Shown piece by piece: positions 44,153 through 54,880 of a stretch of DNA of 64,000 nt. Within the stretch, counting starts at the first letter, position 1. Each line of letters starts with the position of its first letter. The notes below the pieces were generated by a model. The model was not told the origin of the DNA, ran no database searches, and saw only the letters and a program-made list of their open reading frames with translations. The position numbers and the translations under genes are program-made. Source of the DNA: Shinella lacus (GTDB taxonomy: Bacteria; Pseudomonadota; Alphaproteobacteria; Rhizobiales; Rhizobiaceae); the NCBI RefSeq assembly GCF_010994755.1, contig NZ_WHSB02000022.1, positions 1 to 64,000 on the forward strand, written 5' to 3'.

Positions 44153-46471
44153 ATGCGGATCGTCTGTATCGGTGGTGGGCCTGCCGGCCTCTATTTCGCG
44201 CTTCTGATGAAACGCCAGCACCCGGAACATCATATCACCGTCGTCGAGCGCAACCGGCCCTTCGACACCTTCGGCTGGGGCGTGGTGTTTTCCGATGCCA
44301 CCATGCAGTCGATGCGCCGCTGGGACCCGGAAACGGCCGGGACGATCGAGGACGCCTTCAATCATTGGGACGACATCGAACTCGTCTTCAAGGGCCGCAA
44401 GATCCGCACCACCGGTCACGGCTTCGTCGGCATTGGCCGCAAGAAGATGCTGAACATCCTGCAGGAGCGCTGCCTGGAACTCGGCGTCGAGTTGCTGTTC
44501 GAACGCGACGTGCAGGGCGACGAGGAATTCGCCGACGCCGACCTGATCATCTCCTCGGACGGCGTCAACTCGCGCATCCGCAACAAATACACCGAGGTCT
44601 TCAAGCCGGATATGGTCGTCCGGCCGAACCGCTATATCTGGCTCGGTACCGACAAGCGTTTCGACGCCTTCACCTTCGATTTCCAGCGCACCGAACATGG
44701 CTGGTTCCAGGCCCATATCTACCGCTTCGACGACAACACCTCGACCTTCATCGTCGAAACCACCGACGAGGTCTTCAAGGCCCACGGCATCGATCAGATG
44801 GATCAGGACCAATCCATCGCCTTCTGCGAAAAGCTCTTCGCCGAGACGCTCGACGGCCACAGCCTGATGACCAATGCACGGCATATGCGCGGCTCGGCCT
44901 GGCTGAATTTCGGCCGGCTGATCTGCGAGAAGTGGAGCCATTTCAACGGCAACAGCCACGTCGTGCTGATGGGCGACAGCGCCCACACCGCCCATTTCGC
45001 TATCGGTTCCGGCACCAAGCTCGCCATCGACGATGCGATCGAGCTGACGCGGCAATTCGATATTTTCGGCCATGACAAGGCCTCCATCCCCGCCGTGCTC
45101 GCAGCCTATGAGGAGGTGCGCCGCGTCGATGTCGCCCGCATCCAGAATGCCGCACGCAATGCCATGGAATGGTTTGAGGTGGTCGGCACGCGATATGCCG
45201 ACACGCTGGAGCCGGAGCAGTTCATGTATTCGATGCTGACCCGCTCGCAGCGCATCAGCCACGAGAACCTGCGCCTGCGCGACAAGGATTGGCTCGAGGG
45301 TTTCGAGCGCTGGTTTGCCGAGCGCGCCGGGGCAGAGCCTACGGCAAACGGCGCAGTGCCCCCGCCGATGTTTACGCCGTTCAAGCTGCGCGGCATGACC
45401 CTCAGGAACCGCATCGTGGTTTCGCCGATGGCGATGTATTCGGCGACCGACGGCGTGCCGAACGATTTCCATCTCGTCCATCTCGGTGCCCGCGCGATGG
45501 GTGGCGCGGCGCTGGTCTTCCCGGAGATGACTTGCGTTTCAGCCGATGGCCGCATCACCCCCGGCTGCCTCGGTCTCTGGAACGACGAGCAGCAGCAGGG
45601 TTTCAAGCGCATCGTCGATTTCGTGCATCACCAGACGCCGGCCAAGATCGGCATCCAGATCGGCCATGCCGGCCGCAAGGGCGCGACGAAACTTGCCTGG
45701 GAGGGTATCGACCAGCCCTTGAGCGAAGGCGGCTGGCCACTGATGTCGGCCTCTGCCCTGCCCTATCTCGCCCATTCGCAGACGCCGCGCGAAATGACCC
45801 GCGCGGATATGGACCGGATCGTCGCGGATTTCGTACAGGCCGCCAAGCGCGCCCGCGATCTGGGCTTCGATATCCTCGAACTGCATGCCGCCCACGGCTA
45901 CCTGCTGTCGAGCTTCCTGTCGCCGCTCACCAACCGGCGCACTGACGAATACGGTGGCAGCCACGAAAACCGTGCCCGCTTCCCGCTCGAAGTCTTCCAT
46001 GCCATCCGCAAGGTCTGGCCCGAGGACAAGCCGATTTCCGTACGCCTCTCGACCCATGACTGGCATGAGGGCGGCAACACGCCGGAGGATGCGGCAATCT
46101 TCGCCCGCATGTTCAAGGAAGCCGGTGCCGATATGATCGATTGCTCTTCGGGGCAGGTGGTGAAGGAGGAAAAGCCGGTCTATGGCCGCCTGTTCCAGAC
46201 GCCGTTCTCCGACAAGATCCGCAACGAAATCCAGGTGCCGACCATCGCCGTCGGCGCGATTTCCGAGGCCGATCACGCCAATTCGATCATTGCCGCCGGC
46301 CGCGCCGATCTCTGCGCTGTCGCCCGCCCGCATCTGGCCGACCCGTCCTTCGTCATGCACGAGGCGGCGAAGATCGGCTATGACGCCCAGCCCTGGCCGA
46401 AGCAGTATCATTCGGCCCGCGGCCAATATGTGAACAACCTCGCGCGCGCCGCAACGGCAGGCAAGCCATGA
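44153..46471 (+). CDS. abmA: Bifunctional 2-aminobenzoyl-CoA monooxygenase/reductase
   Basis: A 772-aa fusion. Residues 1 to about 390 are a single-component FAD monooxygenase ([38 protein letters not shown]). From about 403 an old-yellow-enzyme domain follows ([47 protein letters not shown]). This architecture is that of the Azoarcus evansii enzyme, which hydroxylates 2-aminobenzoyl-CoA and reduces the ring without ring-cleaving dioxygenases. It is the key enzyme of the hybrid anthranilate pathway. The next gene overlaps by ATGA. Confidence 0.93.
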   Translation: MRIVCIGGGPAGLYFALLMKRQHPEHHITVVERNRPFDTFGWGVVFSDATMQSMRRWDPETAGTIEDAFNHWDDIELVFKGRKIRTTGHGFVGIGRKKMLNILQERCLELGVELLFERDVQGDEEFADADLIISSDGVNSRIRNKYTEVFKPDMVVRPNRYIWLGTDKRFDAFTFDFQRTEHGWFQAHIYRFDDNTSTFIVETTDEVFKAHGIDQMDQDQSIAFCEKLFAETLDGHSLMTNARHMRGSAWLNFGRLICEKWSHFNGNSHVVLMGDSAHTAHFAIGSGTKLAIDDAIELTRQFDIFGHDKASIPAVLAAYEEVRRVDVARIQNAARNAMEWFEVVGTRYADTLEPEQFMYSMLTRSQRISHENLRLRDKDWLEGFERWFAERAGAEPTANGAVPPPMFTPFKLRGMTLRNRIVVSPMAMYSATDGVPNDFHLVHLGARAMGGAALVFPEMTCVSADGRITPGCLGLWNDEQQQGFKRIVDFVHHQTPAKIGIQIGHAGRKGATKLAWEGIDQPLSEGGWPLMSASALPYLAHSQTPREMTRADMDRIVADFVQAAKRARDLGFDILELHAAHGYLLSSFLSPLTNRRTDEYGGSHENRARFPLEVFHAIRKVWPEDKPISVRLSTHDWHEGGNTPEDAAIFARMFKEAGADMIDCSSGQVVKEEKPVYGRLFQTPFSDKIRNEIQVPTIAVGAISEADHANSIIAAGRADLCAVARPHLADPSFVMHEAAKIGYDAQPWPKQYHSARGQYVNNLARAATAGKP

Positions 46472-47238
46472 GCCGCCGCCACGCTTTCGTGACCGGTGCC
46501 GGCAGCGGCATCGGCAAGGCGATCGCGCTGGCGCTCGCCGCCGATGGCCATGTGGTGAGCCTAGCCGGGCGGCGGGCCGCGCAGCTTCAGGCCGTGCAGG
46601 ATGAAATCCTCACGACGGGTGGCGAAGCCTTCGTCCATGATGGTTTCGACGTGACCGACGCGGCCACCATCGAACGCGGTATCGCGGCAGCGATTGCCTC
46701 TGCGGGGGAGATTGCCGTGCTCGTCAATTGCGCCGGCGAAGCCCCCTCCGCACCCTTCGAAAAGACCGACCCGGCGCTCTGGAGCCATGTACTCTCCATC
46801 AACTTGACCGGCGTCTTTCTGGTAACGCAGGCCGCACTTGCCTCGGTGCGCCGCGCCGGAAACGGCCGCGTCATCAATGTCGCGAGCACCGCCGGTCTTA
46901 CCGGCTATGCCTATGTCTCGGCCTATTGCGCCTCCAAGCACGGCGTCATCGGCCTGACGCGGGCGCTTGCGCTGGAACTGGCGCGCACCGACGTCACGGT
47001 CAACGCCGTCTGCCCCGGCTTCACCGATACGCCGCTCATCGACGGGGCGCTCGACACGATCAGCGAAAAGACCGGCCGCTCGCGCGAGGAAGCCCGCGCC
47101 AGCCTTGCCCGTTCCAATCCGCAGGGACGGCTGGTGGCGCCTGACGAGGTGGCGCACACCGTCCTCTGGCTCGCCTCGGAAAAGGCGACCGCCATCACCG
47201 GCCAGGCCATCGCAGTGGCCGGCGGCGAAATTCTTTGA
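46468..47238 (+). CDS. SDR-family 3-hydroxyacyl-CoA dehydrogenase-like enzyme
   Basis: A 256-aa [30 protein letters not shown], catalytic [28 protein letters not shown]. It overlaps the monooxygenase gene and so should act on an early alicyclic CoA intermediate, oxidising or reducing a ring hydroxyl/keto group. Confidence 0.9.
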   Translation: MSRRHAFVTGAGSGIGKAIALALAADGHVVSLAGRRAAQLQAVQDEILTTGGEAFVHDGFDVTDAATIERGIAAAIASAGEIAVLVNCAGEAPSAPFEKTDPALWSHVLSINLTGVFLVTQAALASVRRAGNGRVINVASTAGLTGYAYVSAYCASKHGVIGLTRALALELARTDVTVNAVCPGFTDTPLIDGALDTISEKTGRSREEARASLARSNPQGRLVAPDEVAHTVLWLASEKATAITGQAIAVAGGEIL

Positions 47239-47249
47239 AGGAAGAGACG

Positions 47250-48092
47250 ATGACGAACCCCATGCAGGCCAAGAAGCGCCCCTTCAAGAACCACAAGGCC
47301 AAACACTTCCTGTTCGAAACCGATGCCGACGGCCGGGTCGCGACGATCACGCTCAACCGCCCGGACAAGAAAAACCCGCTGACCTTCGAAAGCTATGAGG
47401 AGCTCGGCGATCTCTTCCGGTCGCTCGCCCGCGCCAGCGACGTGCGCGCCGTGGTGCTGACGGGTGCCGCCGGCAATTTCTCCTCCGGTGGCGATGTGTT
47501 CGAAATCATCGAGCCGCTGACCAGCATGGCGATGCCGGACCTGCTCGACTTCACCCGCATGACGGGCGAGCTGGTGCGCCAGATCCGCGCCTGCCCGCAG
47601 CCGGTGATTGCCGCCATCGACGGCATCTGCGCCGGTGCCGGCGCCATTCTGGCCATGGCCGCCGATTTCCGGGTGGCGACGCCGGAGGCGAAGACCGCCT
47701 TTCTCTTCACCCGCGTCGGGCTTGCCGGGGCGGATATGGGCGCCTGCGGCATTCTCCCCCGCATCATCGGCCAGGGCCGCGCCGCCGAACTTCTGTTTAC
47801 CGGCCGGGTGATGACCGCGGTCGAAGGCCATGCCTGGGGCTTCTACAATACCCTTCATAACCGCGATGCGCTGCTGGCTGAGGCGCAGAAATTCGCCCGC
47901 ACTGTCGCCGACGGTCCCTGGTTTGCCCATGCCATGACCAAGACGATGCTCGATCAGGAATGGGCGATGGGCATCGACCAGCTGATCGAGGCGGAAGCGC
48001 AGGCGCAGGCGATCTGCATGGCGACCGGGGATTTCCGCCGTGCCTTCGAGGCCTTCGCCGCCAAGACGAAACCGGTCTTCGAGGGGAATTGA
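47250..48092 (+). CDS. Enoyl-CoA hydratase family protein
   Basis: A 280-aa crotonase-fold enzyme. The oxyanion hole segment is [16 protein letters not shown], with [24 protein letters not shown] and [28 protein letters not shown]. It probably hydrates, or hydrolytically opens, a cyclic CoA intermediate. The Glu normally acting as base is replaced at one position by Asp (GADMG), so the chemistry may not be plain hydration. GAAGGAAGAG precedes the ATG at 47250. Confidence 0.88.
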   Translation: MTNPMQAKKRPFKNHKAKHFLFETDADGRVATITLNRPDKKNPLTFESYEELGDLFRSLARASDVRAVVLTGAAGNFSSGGDVFEIIEPLTSMAMPDLLDFTRMTGELVRQIRACPQPVIAAIDGICAGAGAILAMAADFRVATPEAKTAFLFTRVGLAGADMGACGILPRIIGQGRAAELLFTGRVMTAVEGHAWGFYNTLHNRDALLAEAQKFARTVADGPWFAHAMTKTMLDQEWAMGIDQLIEAEAQAQAICMATGDFRRAFEAFAAKTKPVFEGN

Positions 48093-48094
48093 CC

Positions 48095-49276
48095 ATGCAC
48101 GCTGCCGCGCGAGCGCCGACCCGCGACCACCTCGACTGGCCGTTTTTCGACGAAAGCCACCGCGCCCTTGCGGCGGAAATCGATAGCTTCGTCGCCAATG
48201 GCGGTCTTGGCGATATCGACCACGGCGATGCCGATGCCGCCTGCCGGCAGCTGGTGGCGGCGCTCGGAAAGGCCGGCCTGTTGCGCCACTGCGTGCCGAA
48301 GGCATTTGGCGGCGTCAGCGAGGCGATCGACAGCCGGGCGCTTTGCCTGCTGCGCGAAACGCTTGCCTATGCCGATGGCCTCGCCGATTTCGCGCTCGCC
48401 ATGCAGGGGCTAGGCACCGGCGCGATCAGCCTTTCCGGCTCCGATGCGCTGAAGGAAAAGGTGCTGCCGAAGGTCGCGCGCGGCGAATGGATTTCCGCCT
48501 TCGCCCTTTCCGAACCCGATGCCGGCTCGGATGTCGCGGCCATGGCCTGTGCCGCCCGCCGCGAAGGCGACGACTTCATTCTCGACGGCGAGAAGACCTG
48601 GATTTCCAACGGCGGCATCGCCGATGTCTACACGGTCTTTGCCCGCACCGGCGAAGCGCCGGGCACGCGCGGCATCTCCGCCTTCGTCGTTTTTGCCGAT
48701 ACGCCCGGCTTCAGTATTGCCGAGCGCATCGAGCCGATCGCGCCGCATCCGCTGGCCCGTATCCGCTTCGACAATTGCCGCATTCCAGCCTCGCAGCTTC
48801 TCGGCAGCCCCGGCGAAGGCTTCAAGATCGCCATGCGCACGCTCGATATCTTCCGCCCCTCGGTTGCCGCCGCCGCCACCGGCTTTGCCCGCCGGGCGCT
48901 GGACGAGGCCGTCGCCCACGCCAAGAGCCGGAAAATGTTCGGCGCAACGCTCTCCGACCTGCCGACCGCGCAAAGCACGCTGGGCGAGATGGCGACCGCC
49001 ATCGATGCCGCGGCACTCCTCACCTGCCGCACCGCCTGGAAGCGCGATGTGCAGAAGCAGCCGACGACGCGCGAGGCCGCCATGGCCAAGATGACGGCGA
49101 CGGAAAACGCCCAATGGGTGATTGACCAGGCACTGCAGCTTTTCGGCGGCCGTGGCGTGCGTGTCGGCGAGATCACCGAGCGGCTTTACCGCGAGATCCG
49201 CGCTTTGCGCATCTACGAGGGTGCGACCGAAGTTCAGAAACTGATCATCGGCCGCGAGTTGATGAAGACACGATAA
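48095..49276 (+). CDS. Acyl-CoA dehydrogenase
   Basis: A 393-aa acyl-CoA dehydrogenase: [71 protein letters not shown] with the catalytic Glu in YEGATE. It introduces a double bond using FAD, passing electrons to ETF. It starts 3 bp after the hydratase stop behind GAGGGG. It is distinct from the GcdH-like enzyme that follows and likely acts on a ring or ring-opened dicarboxylyl-CoA. Confidence 0.92.
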   Translation: MHAAARAPTRDHLDWPFFDESHRALAAEIDSFVANGGLGDIDHGDADAACRQLVAALGKAGLLRHCVPKAFGGVSEAIDSRALCLLRETLAYADGLADFALAMQGLGTGAISLSGSDALKEKVLPKVARGEWISAFALSEPDAGSDVAAMACAARREGDDFILDGEKTWISNGGIADVYTVFARTGEAPGTRGISAFVVFADTPGFSIAERIEPIAPHPLARIRFDNCRIPASQLLGSPGEGFKIAMRTLDIFRPSVAAAATGFARRALDEAVAHAKSRKMFGATLSDLPTAQSTLGEMATAIDAAALLTCRTAWKRDVQKQPTTREAAMAKMTATENAQWVIDQALQLFGGRGVRVGEITERLYREIRALRIYEGATEVQKLIIGRELMKTR

Positions 49277-49290
49277 AGGGAGGGATCACT

Positions 49291-50478
49291 ATGCACGGTT
49301 CGAAAGCGTCGTTCGATTGGCAGGACCCATTCGATCTGGAAGCGCAGCTCACCGAAGAAGAGCGCATGGTGCGCCATACCGCCCGCGGCTATGCCGAGGA
49401 CCGGCTGCTGCCGCGCGTGCAGGAGGCCTTCCGCCATGAAAAGACCGATCCCTCGATCTTCGCCGAAATGGGCGAACTCGGCCTGCTCGGCCCGACCGTC
49501 AGCGAGGAATACGGCGGCGCGGGACTGAACTACGTCTCCTACGGCCTGATCGCCCGCGAAATCGAGCGCATCGACAGCGGCTACCGCTCGATGATGAGCG
49601 TGCAGTCTTCCCTCGTGATCGTGCCGATCTACACCTTCGGCAGCGAGGCGCAGAAGCGCAAATACCTGCCACCGCTGATCGCCGGCACCAAGATCGGCTG
49701 CTTCGGCCTGACGGAACCCGACCATGGCTCCGATCCCGGCTCGATGCTGACTCGCGCCAAAAAGGTCGATGGTGGCTATCTCCTGAACGGCTCCAAGACC
49801 TGGATTTCCAATTCGCCGATCGCCGATATCTTCGTCGTCTGGGCGAAAACCCCGGATGGCCTGATCCGCGGCTTCATCCTCGAAAAGGGCTGGAAGGGGC
49901 TGAGCGCACCGGCGATCTACGGCAAGGTCGGGCTGCGCGCCTCGATCACCGGCCAGATCGTCATGGACGACGTCTTCGTGCCGGAAGAAAACCTGCTGCC
50001 GGATGTCACCGGCCTGAAGGGGCCTTTCACCTGCCTCAACTCCGCCCGCTTCGGCATCGCCTGGGGGGCGCTCGGGGCCGCCGAATCCTGCTATGAGACG
50101 GCGCGGCAGTATGTCATCGACCGCAAGCAGTTCGGCCGGCCGCTCGCCGCCAATCAGCTGATCCAGAAAAAGCTCGCCGACATGGCGACGGAAATCAGCC
50201 TAGGCTTGCAGGCCTGCCTGCGTCTTGGCCGCATGAAGGACGAGGGCAATCCGCCCGTCGAGCTGACCTCGATCGTCAAGCGCAACTCCTGCGGCAAGGC
50301 GCTCGATATCGCCCGTGCCGCCCGCGACATGCTCGGCGGCAACGGCATCTCGGACGAATTCCCGGTCGCCCGCCATCTCGTCAATCTCGAAGTCGTCAAT
50401 ACCTATGAGGGAACGCATGACATCCATGCGCTAATCCTCGGCCGCGCCATCACCGGCATCGCCGCCTTCGCGAATTGA
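49291..50478 (+). CDS. gcdH: Glutaryl-CoA dehydrogenase-like acyl-CoA dehydrogenase
   Basis: A 395-aa enzyme with the GcdH signature: [54 protein letters not shown], and the base Glu in [20 protein letters not shown]. It oxidises and decarboxylates glutaryl-CoA to crotonyl-CoA. Its presence in the operon indicates that the anthranilate ring ends as a C5 dicarboxylyl-CoA. Unless a housekeeping GcdH exists elsewhere, this copy is pathway-dedicated. Confidence 0.9.
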   Translation: MHGSKASFDWQDPFDLEAQLTEEERMVRHTARGYAEDRLLPRVQEAFRHEKTDPSIFAEMGELGLLGPTVSEEYGGAGLNYVSYGLIAREIERIDSGYRSMMSVQSSLVIVPIYTFGSEAQKRKYLPPLIAGTKIGCFGLTEPDHGSDPGSMLTRAKKVDGGYLLNGSKTWISNSPIADIFVVWAKTPDGLIRGFILEKGWKGLSAPAIYGKVGLRASITGQIVMDDVFVPEENLLPDVTGLKGPFTCLNSARFGIAWGALGAAESCYETARQYVIDRKQFGRPLAANQLIQKKLADMATEISLGLQACLRLGRMKDEGNPPVELTSIVKRNSCGKALDIARAARDMLGGNGISDEFPVARHLVNLEVVNTYEGTHDIHALILGRAITGIAAFAN

Positions 50479-50915
50479 GGCCGGCGGTGTTCACGACGAA
50501 AAGACCGCTGCGGTTTGGAGATTGCGATCCTTCGGGCATCGCCTATTTCCCCTCCTATCTCAACATCCTCGTGGGGGTGCTGGAGGACTTCTTTACCTCG
50601 CTCGGCTTTCCCTTCCGGGCGATGACCGACGATCTCAAGATCGGCGTGCCGACACTGCGCCTCGATCTCACCTTCAAAAGCCCCGGTTTTCAGGGCGACG
50701 AACTCGACTTCGCGCTTGCCGTCAAAGGCATCGGCCGCTCTTCCCTCGACATGGAGCACACGGTTTCCGCCCGCGGCACCGTGCTCTGGACGGCGAAACA
50801 TCGCGTCGTCGCTACCTCGCTCGATACCCACGGCTCCATTGCCTGGCCGGACGACATCCGCGCCGCCCTGACCCATCATCTGGAGATGCCCCATGCACAC
50901 GATCCTGCAACCTGA
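50475..50915 (+). CDS. Acyl-CoA thioesterase, 4-hydroxybenzoyl-CoA type hot-dog fold
   Basis: A 146-aa hot-dog thioesterase. [18 protein letters not shown] at residues 14-31 contains the catalytic Asp of the 4HBT family. It probably rescues CoA from dead-end amino-aryl-CoA esters. TTG at 50475 overlaps the GcdH stop; GTG at 50487 is an alternative start. The RidA gene begins inside its 3' end. Confidence 0.87.
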   Translation: MRPAVFTTKRPLRFGDCDPSGIAYFPSYLNILVGVLEDFFTSLGFPFRAMTDDLKIGVPTLRLDLTFKSPGFQGDELDFALAVKGIGRSSLDMEHTVSARGTVLWTAKHRVVATSLDTHGSIAWPDDIRAALTHHLEMPHAHDPAT

Positions 50916-51288
50916 AGGCTGGGCCAAGCCCATCGGCTATTCCAACGGCGTGGCAGCGACCGGCCGCACACTGTTCGTCGGCGGCCAGATCGGCTGGAAC
51001 GAAAATTCCGAGTTCGAGACTGACGATTTCGTCGAGCAGGTGCGCCAGACGCTGAAGAACATCGTCGCGGTACTCGCCGCCGGGGGCGCCGAGCCCCATC
51101 ACATCACCACCATGACCTGGTATTTCACCGACAAGCAGGAATATCTCGGCAACCTGCGCGGCATCGGCCACGCCTATCGCGAGACCATCGGCCGGCACTA
51201 TCCGGCCATGGCGGCGATGCAGGTGGTGGCGCTGGTGGAAGACCGCGCCAAGATCGAAATCCAGGCCACGGCCGTCATTCCCGCGTGA
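50893..51288 (+). CDS. RidA-family protein of the 2-aminobenzoyl-CoA operon
   Basis: A 131-aa Rid protein of a different branch from the two others ([55 protein letters not shown]). The residue matching the RidA arginine appears to be Met. The ABM/R product 2-amino-5-oxocyclohex-1-ene-1-carbonyl-CoA is an enamine, so a deaminating role in releasing ammonia is plausible. The gene overlaps the thioesterase by 23 bp. Confidence 0.9.
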   Translation: MHTILQPEGWAKPIGYSNGVAATGRTLFVGGQIGWNENSEFETDDFVEQVRQTLKNIVAVLAAGGAEPHHITTMTWYFTDKQEYLGNLRGIGHAYRETIGRHYPAMAAMQVVALVEDRAKIEIQATAVIPA

Positions 51289-51299
51289 GGCCTGCCGCG

Positions 51300-53276
51300 A
51301 TGTCGCAGCTGCGTTTTTCGGAAACTATTTTTGCCGATCTGGATGATGGCGTGCTCGTCGTCACCATCGATAATGCACCCGTCAACGCCCTCTCGGCAGA
51401 GGTGCGGGCCGGCCTGATGGCGGCGCTCGACCATGCCGCCGGTGATCATGCAATCGCGGGGATCGTCATCACCGGCGCCGGCCGCACTTTCATCGGCGGG
51501 GCGGATATCCGCGAATTCGGCAAACCGCCGGTCGAGCCGCTGCTGCTCGATGTCATCAATCGCATCGAAGCTTTCGGCAAACCGGTCATCTGCGCCGTCA
51601 ATGGCGCCGCACTCGGCGGCGGCTGCGAAGTCGCGCTCGCCTGCCATAGCCGCATTGCCGGAGAAGCAGCGAGCTTCGGCCTGCCGGAAGTCAAGCTTGG
51701 CCTCATCCCCGGCGCCGGCGGCACCCAGCGCCTGCCGCGCCTGATCGGCACCGTTGCCGCGCTCGACCTCATCGGAACGGCGCGCACGGTGAAGGCCGGC
51801 GAAGCTGTGAGCATTGGTCTTGCCGATGCCGTCACCGCCGGCCCGATCCAGGCCGCCGTTGCCGCCGTGCGGGAAAAAGCCGACCGGCCGCTCCGCCGCA
51901 CCGGCGCATTGGATGTTCCGTCCGCCGATGCCGCTGCCATCGACGCGGCGGCGGCAAAGATCATCGCGAAAAGTCGCGGCCAGACTGCTCCGAGCGAGGC
52001 AATCCGCCTCGTCAAGGCGGCCGGCTGGCTTGACCTCGAACAGGGTCTGGCGGAAGAACGCGCTACCTTCCTGCGCCTGCGGGATTCCGTCGAATCCGCC
52101 GCCTTGCGGCACGTATTCTTTGCCGAACGTGCCGCCGGCAAGGTCGAGAAGCTTGAGGGTATCTCGCCGCGGCAGATCGAGACGGTTGGCGTAGTCGGTA
52201 CCGGGCTGATGGGCTCCGGCATCGCGGTTTCGGCGCTGACCGGCAGTTACCGCGTCATCGCGCTGGAGCAGACGCAGGAAGGCGCGGCCGCCGGCTATGC
52301 CCGCATCGCCGCCGCTCTCGACAAGACCGTGCAATCCGGCCGCCTCACCGCCGAGGCACGCGATGCCTGCCTCGCCCGTCTCCAAACCACTGACGACGCG
52401 ACGACGCTCGCAGCCGCCGATCTCGTCATCGAGGCCGTCTTCGATGCTCTTTCGGTCAAGACCGACTTGTTCCGCCGCCTAGACGGCATCGTCGCGCCCA
52501 CGGCCATTCTCGCGACCAACACCAGCTATCTCAACCCGGACGAGATTGCCGCCGCGACAGCCGATCCCTCCCGCGTGGTCGGACTGCACTTCTTCTCGCC
52601 CGCCAATATCATGCGCCTCGTCGAAGTCGTCGACTGCGCCGACACCGCGCCGGATGTGCTGGCAAGCGCGCTCGCCTTCGCCAAACGCCTCGGCAAACTC
52701 GCCATCGTCTGCGGTGTCACCGAGGGTTTTATTGGCAACCGCATCTTCTCCGCCTATCGCCGCGAAGCCGAGTTCATGCTGGAGGACGGCGCCCTGCCGC
52801 AGGAGATCGACGCGGCGCTCGAAGCCTATGGTTTTCCGATGGGCATCTTCGCCGTCAACGACATGGCGGGCCTCGAAATCGCCTGGGCACGCCGCCAGCG
52901 GCATGCCGCAACCCGCAACCCGGCCGAACGCTATGTCGAGATCGCCGACCGGCTTTGCGAGGCCGGCCGCCTTGGCAGGAAAAGCGGCCTCGGCTGGTAT
53001 GCCTATCCCAATGGCGAGCGCACGGTCGATTCCACGGTAACCGCGATGATCGAGGCCGCACGGGCTAAGAAGAACATCCTCCCGCGCGCCTTCAGCGCGG
53101 ACGAAATCACGGCCCGTCTTCTGAAAGCGATGCTTGATGAAGGAAGCGCCCTGATCGCGGAGGGCATCGCCGCACGCTCCAGCGATATCGATGTGGTGAT
53201 GATCAATGGCTACGGCTTCCCCGCCCACAAAGGCGGACCGATGTTTGCCGGACAGCACAAGGACCTGACGGCATGA
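51300..53276 (+). CDS. Bifunctional enoyl-CoA hydratase/3-hydroxyacyl-CoA dehydrogenase
   Basis: A 658-aa FadB/FadJ-like fusion. The crotonase domain fills residues 1 to about 190 (VTIDNAPVNALS; GAGRTFIGGADIREF; LPEVKLGLIPGAGGTQRLPRL). The NAD-binding domain starts near 297 (GVVGTGLMGSGIAVSAL). Dehydrogenase C-domains include HFFSPANIMRLVEVV and EGFIGNRIFSAYRREAE. It converts enoyl-CoA to 3-ketoacyl-CoA. ATG at 51300 is preferred; GTG at 51285 overlaps the RidA stop. Confidence 0.93.
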   Translation: MSQLRFSETIFADLDDGVLVVTIDNAPVNALSAEVRAGLMAALDHAAGDHAIAGIVITGAGRTFIGGADIREFGKPPVEPLLLDVINRIEAFGKPVICAVNGAALGGGCEVALACHSRIAGEAASFGLPEVKLGLIPGAGGTQRLPRLIGTVAALDLIGTARTVKAGEAVSIGLADAVTAGPIQAAVAAVREKADRPLRRTGALDVPSADAAAIDAAAAKIIAKSRGQTAPSEAIRLVKAAGWLDLEQGLAEERATFLRLRDSVESAALRHVFFAERAAGKVEKLEGISPRQIETVGVVGTGLMGSGIAVSALTGSYRVIALEQTQEGAAAGYARIAAALDKTVQSGRLTAEARDACLARLQTTDDATTLAAADLVIEAVFDALSVKTDLFRRLDGIVAPTAILATNTSYLNPDEIAAATADPSRVVGLHFFSPANIMRLVEVVDCADTAPDVLASALAFAKRLGKLAIVCGVTEGFIGNRIFSAYRREAEFMLEDGALPQEIDAALEAYGFPMGIFAVNDMAGLEIAWARRQRHAATRNPAERYVEIADRLCEAGRLGRKSGLGWYAYPNGERTVDSTVTAMIEAARAKKNILPRAFSADEITARLLKAMLDEGSALIAEGIAARSSDIDVVMINGYGFPAHKGGPMFAGQHKDLTA

Positions 53277-54475
53277 CCGAAGCTTATATCGTCGGCGGCG
53301 TCCGCACACCCATCGGCCGCTATGGCGGCGCCCTCTCCTCCGTGCGGCCAGACGATCTCGCCGCCCACGTGATCCGCGAGGCGCTGGCGCGGGTGGCGGG
53401 CGTACCGGCCGAAGAGATCGACGAGGTGGTTTTCGGCTGCGCCAATCAGGCCGGCGAGGATAACCGCAATGTCGCCCGCATGGCGGCGCTGCTCGCGGGC
53501 CTGCCGGAAACCGTGGCCGGCACCACGCTCAACCGGTTGTGCGGCTCCGGCCTCGATGCCGTCGGCTATGCCGCCCGCGCCATCCGGCTCGGCGAAGCCG
53601 ATATCATGATTGCCGGCGGAGTGGAAAGCATGTCGCGCGCGCCCTTCGTGATGCCGAAGGCGAGCAATCCCTTCCAGCGCAACACCGAAGTCCACGACAC
53701 GACGATCGGCTGGCGCTTCGTCAACCCGCAGATGGAGGCAAGCTTCGGCATCGATTCCATGCCGGAGACGGCGGAAAACGTCGCCGCCGAATTTTCCATT
53801 TCGCGCGCGGATCAGGACGCGTTTGCATACCGCAGCCAGGCCCGTACGGCCGCAGCCCAGAAGAACGGCCGTTTGGCCCGCGAGATTGCCCCCTATCCGA
53901 TCAAGGGTCGCAAGGGCGAGATAACGCTGGTCAGCGAGGACGAACACCCGCGCGAGACGACGCTGGAAAAGCTCGCCAGTCTGCCCGCCCCCTTCCGAAG
54001 CGGCGGCGCGGTGACCGCCGGCAATGCCTCGGGCGTCAATGACGGCGCCGCCGCGCTCATCCTCGCCTCCCGCGCAGCCATCGAACGCCATGGCCTGCAG
54101 CCGCTTGCCCGTGTCGACGGCATGGCGACGGCCGGCGTTGCGCCACGCATCATGGGTATCGGCCCGATCTATTCCACCCGCAAGCTGCTCGCCCGCCAAG
54201 GTCTTTCGATCGACGACATCGACATCATCGAACTCAACGAGGCCTTTGCGGCGCAGGCACTCGCCTGCCTGCGTGACCTCGGCCTCCCCGACGATGCCCC
54301 TCACGTCAACCCCAATGGCGGTGCCATTGCGCTGGGCCACCCACTCGGCATGTCCGGTGCGCGGCTAGCCTTGACGGCGGCGTTGGAACTCGAACAGCGG
54401 GATGCCAGGCGGGCGCTGGCCACCATGTGCATCGGCGTCGGGCAAGGCATATCGATGCTGCTGACGCGTCTTTGA
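53273..54475 (+). CDS. Acetyl-CoA acyltransferase (thiolase, PcaF/PaaJ-like)
   Basis: A 400-aa thiolase: nucleophile Cys in TLNRLCGSGLDAVG, VESMSRAPFVMPK, ELNEAFAAQALA, the His block NPNGGAIALGHPLGMSGAR and the second Cys in MCIGVGQG. Sequence style is that of beta-ketoadipyl-CoA thiolases. It yields acetyl-CoA and closes the anthranilate operon. ATGA overlap upstream, small terminator hairpin downstream. Confidence 0.94.
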   Translation: MTEAYIVGGVRTPIGRYGGALSSVRPDDLAAHVIREALARVAGVPAEEIDEVVFGCANQAGEDNRNVARMAALLAGLPETVAGTTLNRLCGSGLDAVGYAARAIRLGEADIMIAGGVESMSRAPFVMPKASNPFQRNTEVHDTTIGWRFVNPQMEASFGIDSMPETAENVAAEFSISRADQDAFAYRSQARTAAAQKNGRLAREIAPYPIKGRKGEITLVSEDEHPRETTLEKLASLPAPFRSGGAVTAGNASGVNDGAAALILASRAAIERHGLQPLARVDGMATAGVAPRIMGIGPIYSTRKLLARQGLSIDDIDIIELNEAFAAQALACLRDLGLPDDAPHVNPNGGAIALGHPLGMSGARLALTAALELEQRDARRALATMCIGVGQGISMLLTRL

Positions 54476-54495
54476 AAGGGTTTCATCCACGGTCG

Positions 54496-54512
54496 AAAAG
54501 GGAGGCCTTTTT
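54496..54512 (+). terminator. Rho-independent terminator of the anthranilate operon
   Basis: AAAAGG-GAGG-CCTTTTT, a 6-bp stem ending in five T, lies 21 bp after the thiolase stop. Confidence 0.55.
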
Positions 54513-54739
54513 AGTGCGGATTGATAGCAATTGTTCAGATGTTTTCGCGTGGGCCGCCCGGATCGTGATTATTAATGAGATACTCCGACTGGACGTCCAT
54601 CGAGTCGAAATCAATTCATAGGGGAATGTAAGAGCACCGAAATCAGGGCGAATATGTCTTCCGACTTTCCATGAGCGGAATGAGAGATGCAGTAGATGAG
54701 AAAAGTATGACGAAGCGGTCCGCCGGCTCCACCGAAGCC

Positions 54740-54880
54740 CTGCACAGGCATCCAGAGATCGGTCTTTGCGAAGACAAGACATCGGCATACGTCGCCAGCT
54801 TGCTCGAAGGTCTCGGTTACGCCGTAACACGGCCCTGTCGTGCCAAGAACCGGCTCGCGGCCGTCGTATTTCTGAACGGC
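54740..54880 (+). pseudogene. N-terminal relic of an M20-family amidohydrolase
   Basis: LHRHPEIGLCEDKTSAYVASLLEGLGYAVTRP is the usual start of HipO/AmaA-type aminoacylases (LHxHPELxxxEhxTxxxv...LGyxV). About 15 less clear residues follow (CRAKNRLAAVVFLN) and the similarity ends. The metal-binding and catalytic parts are missing. Confidence 0.65.
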
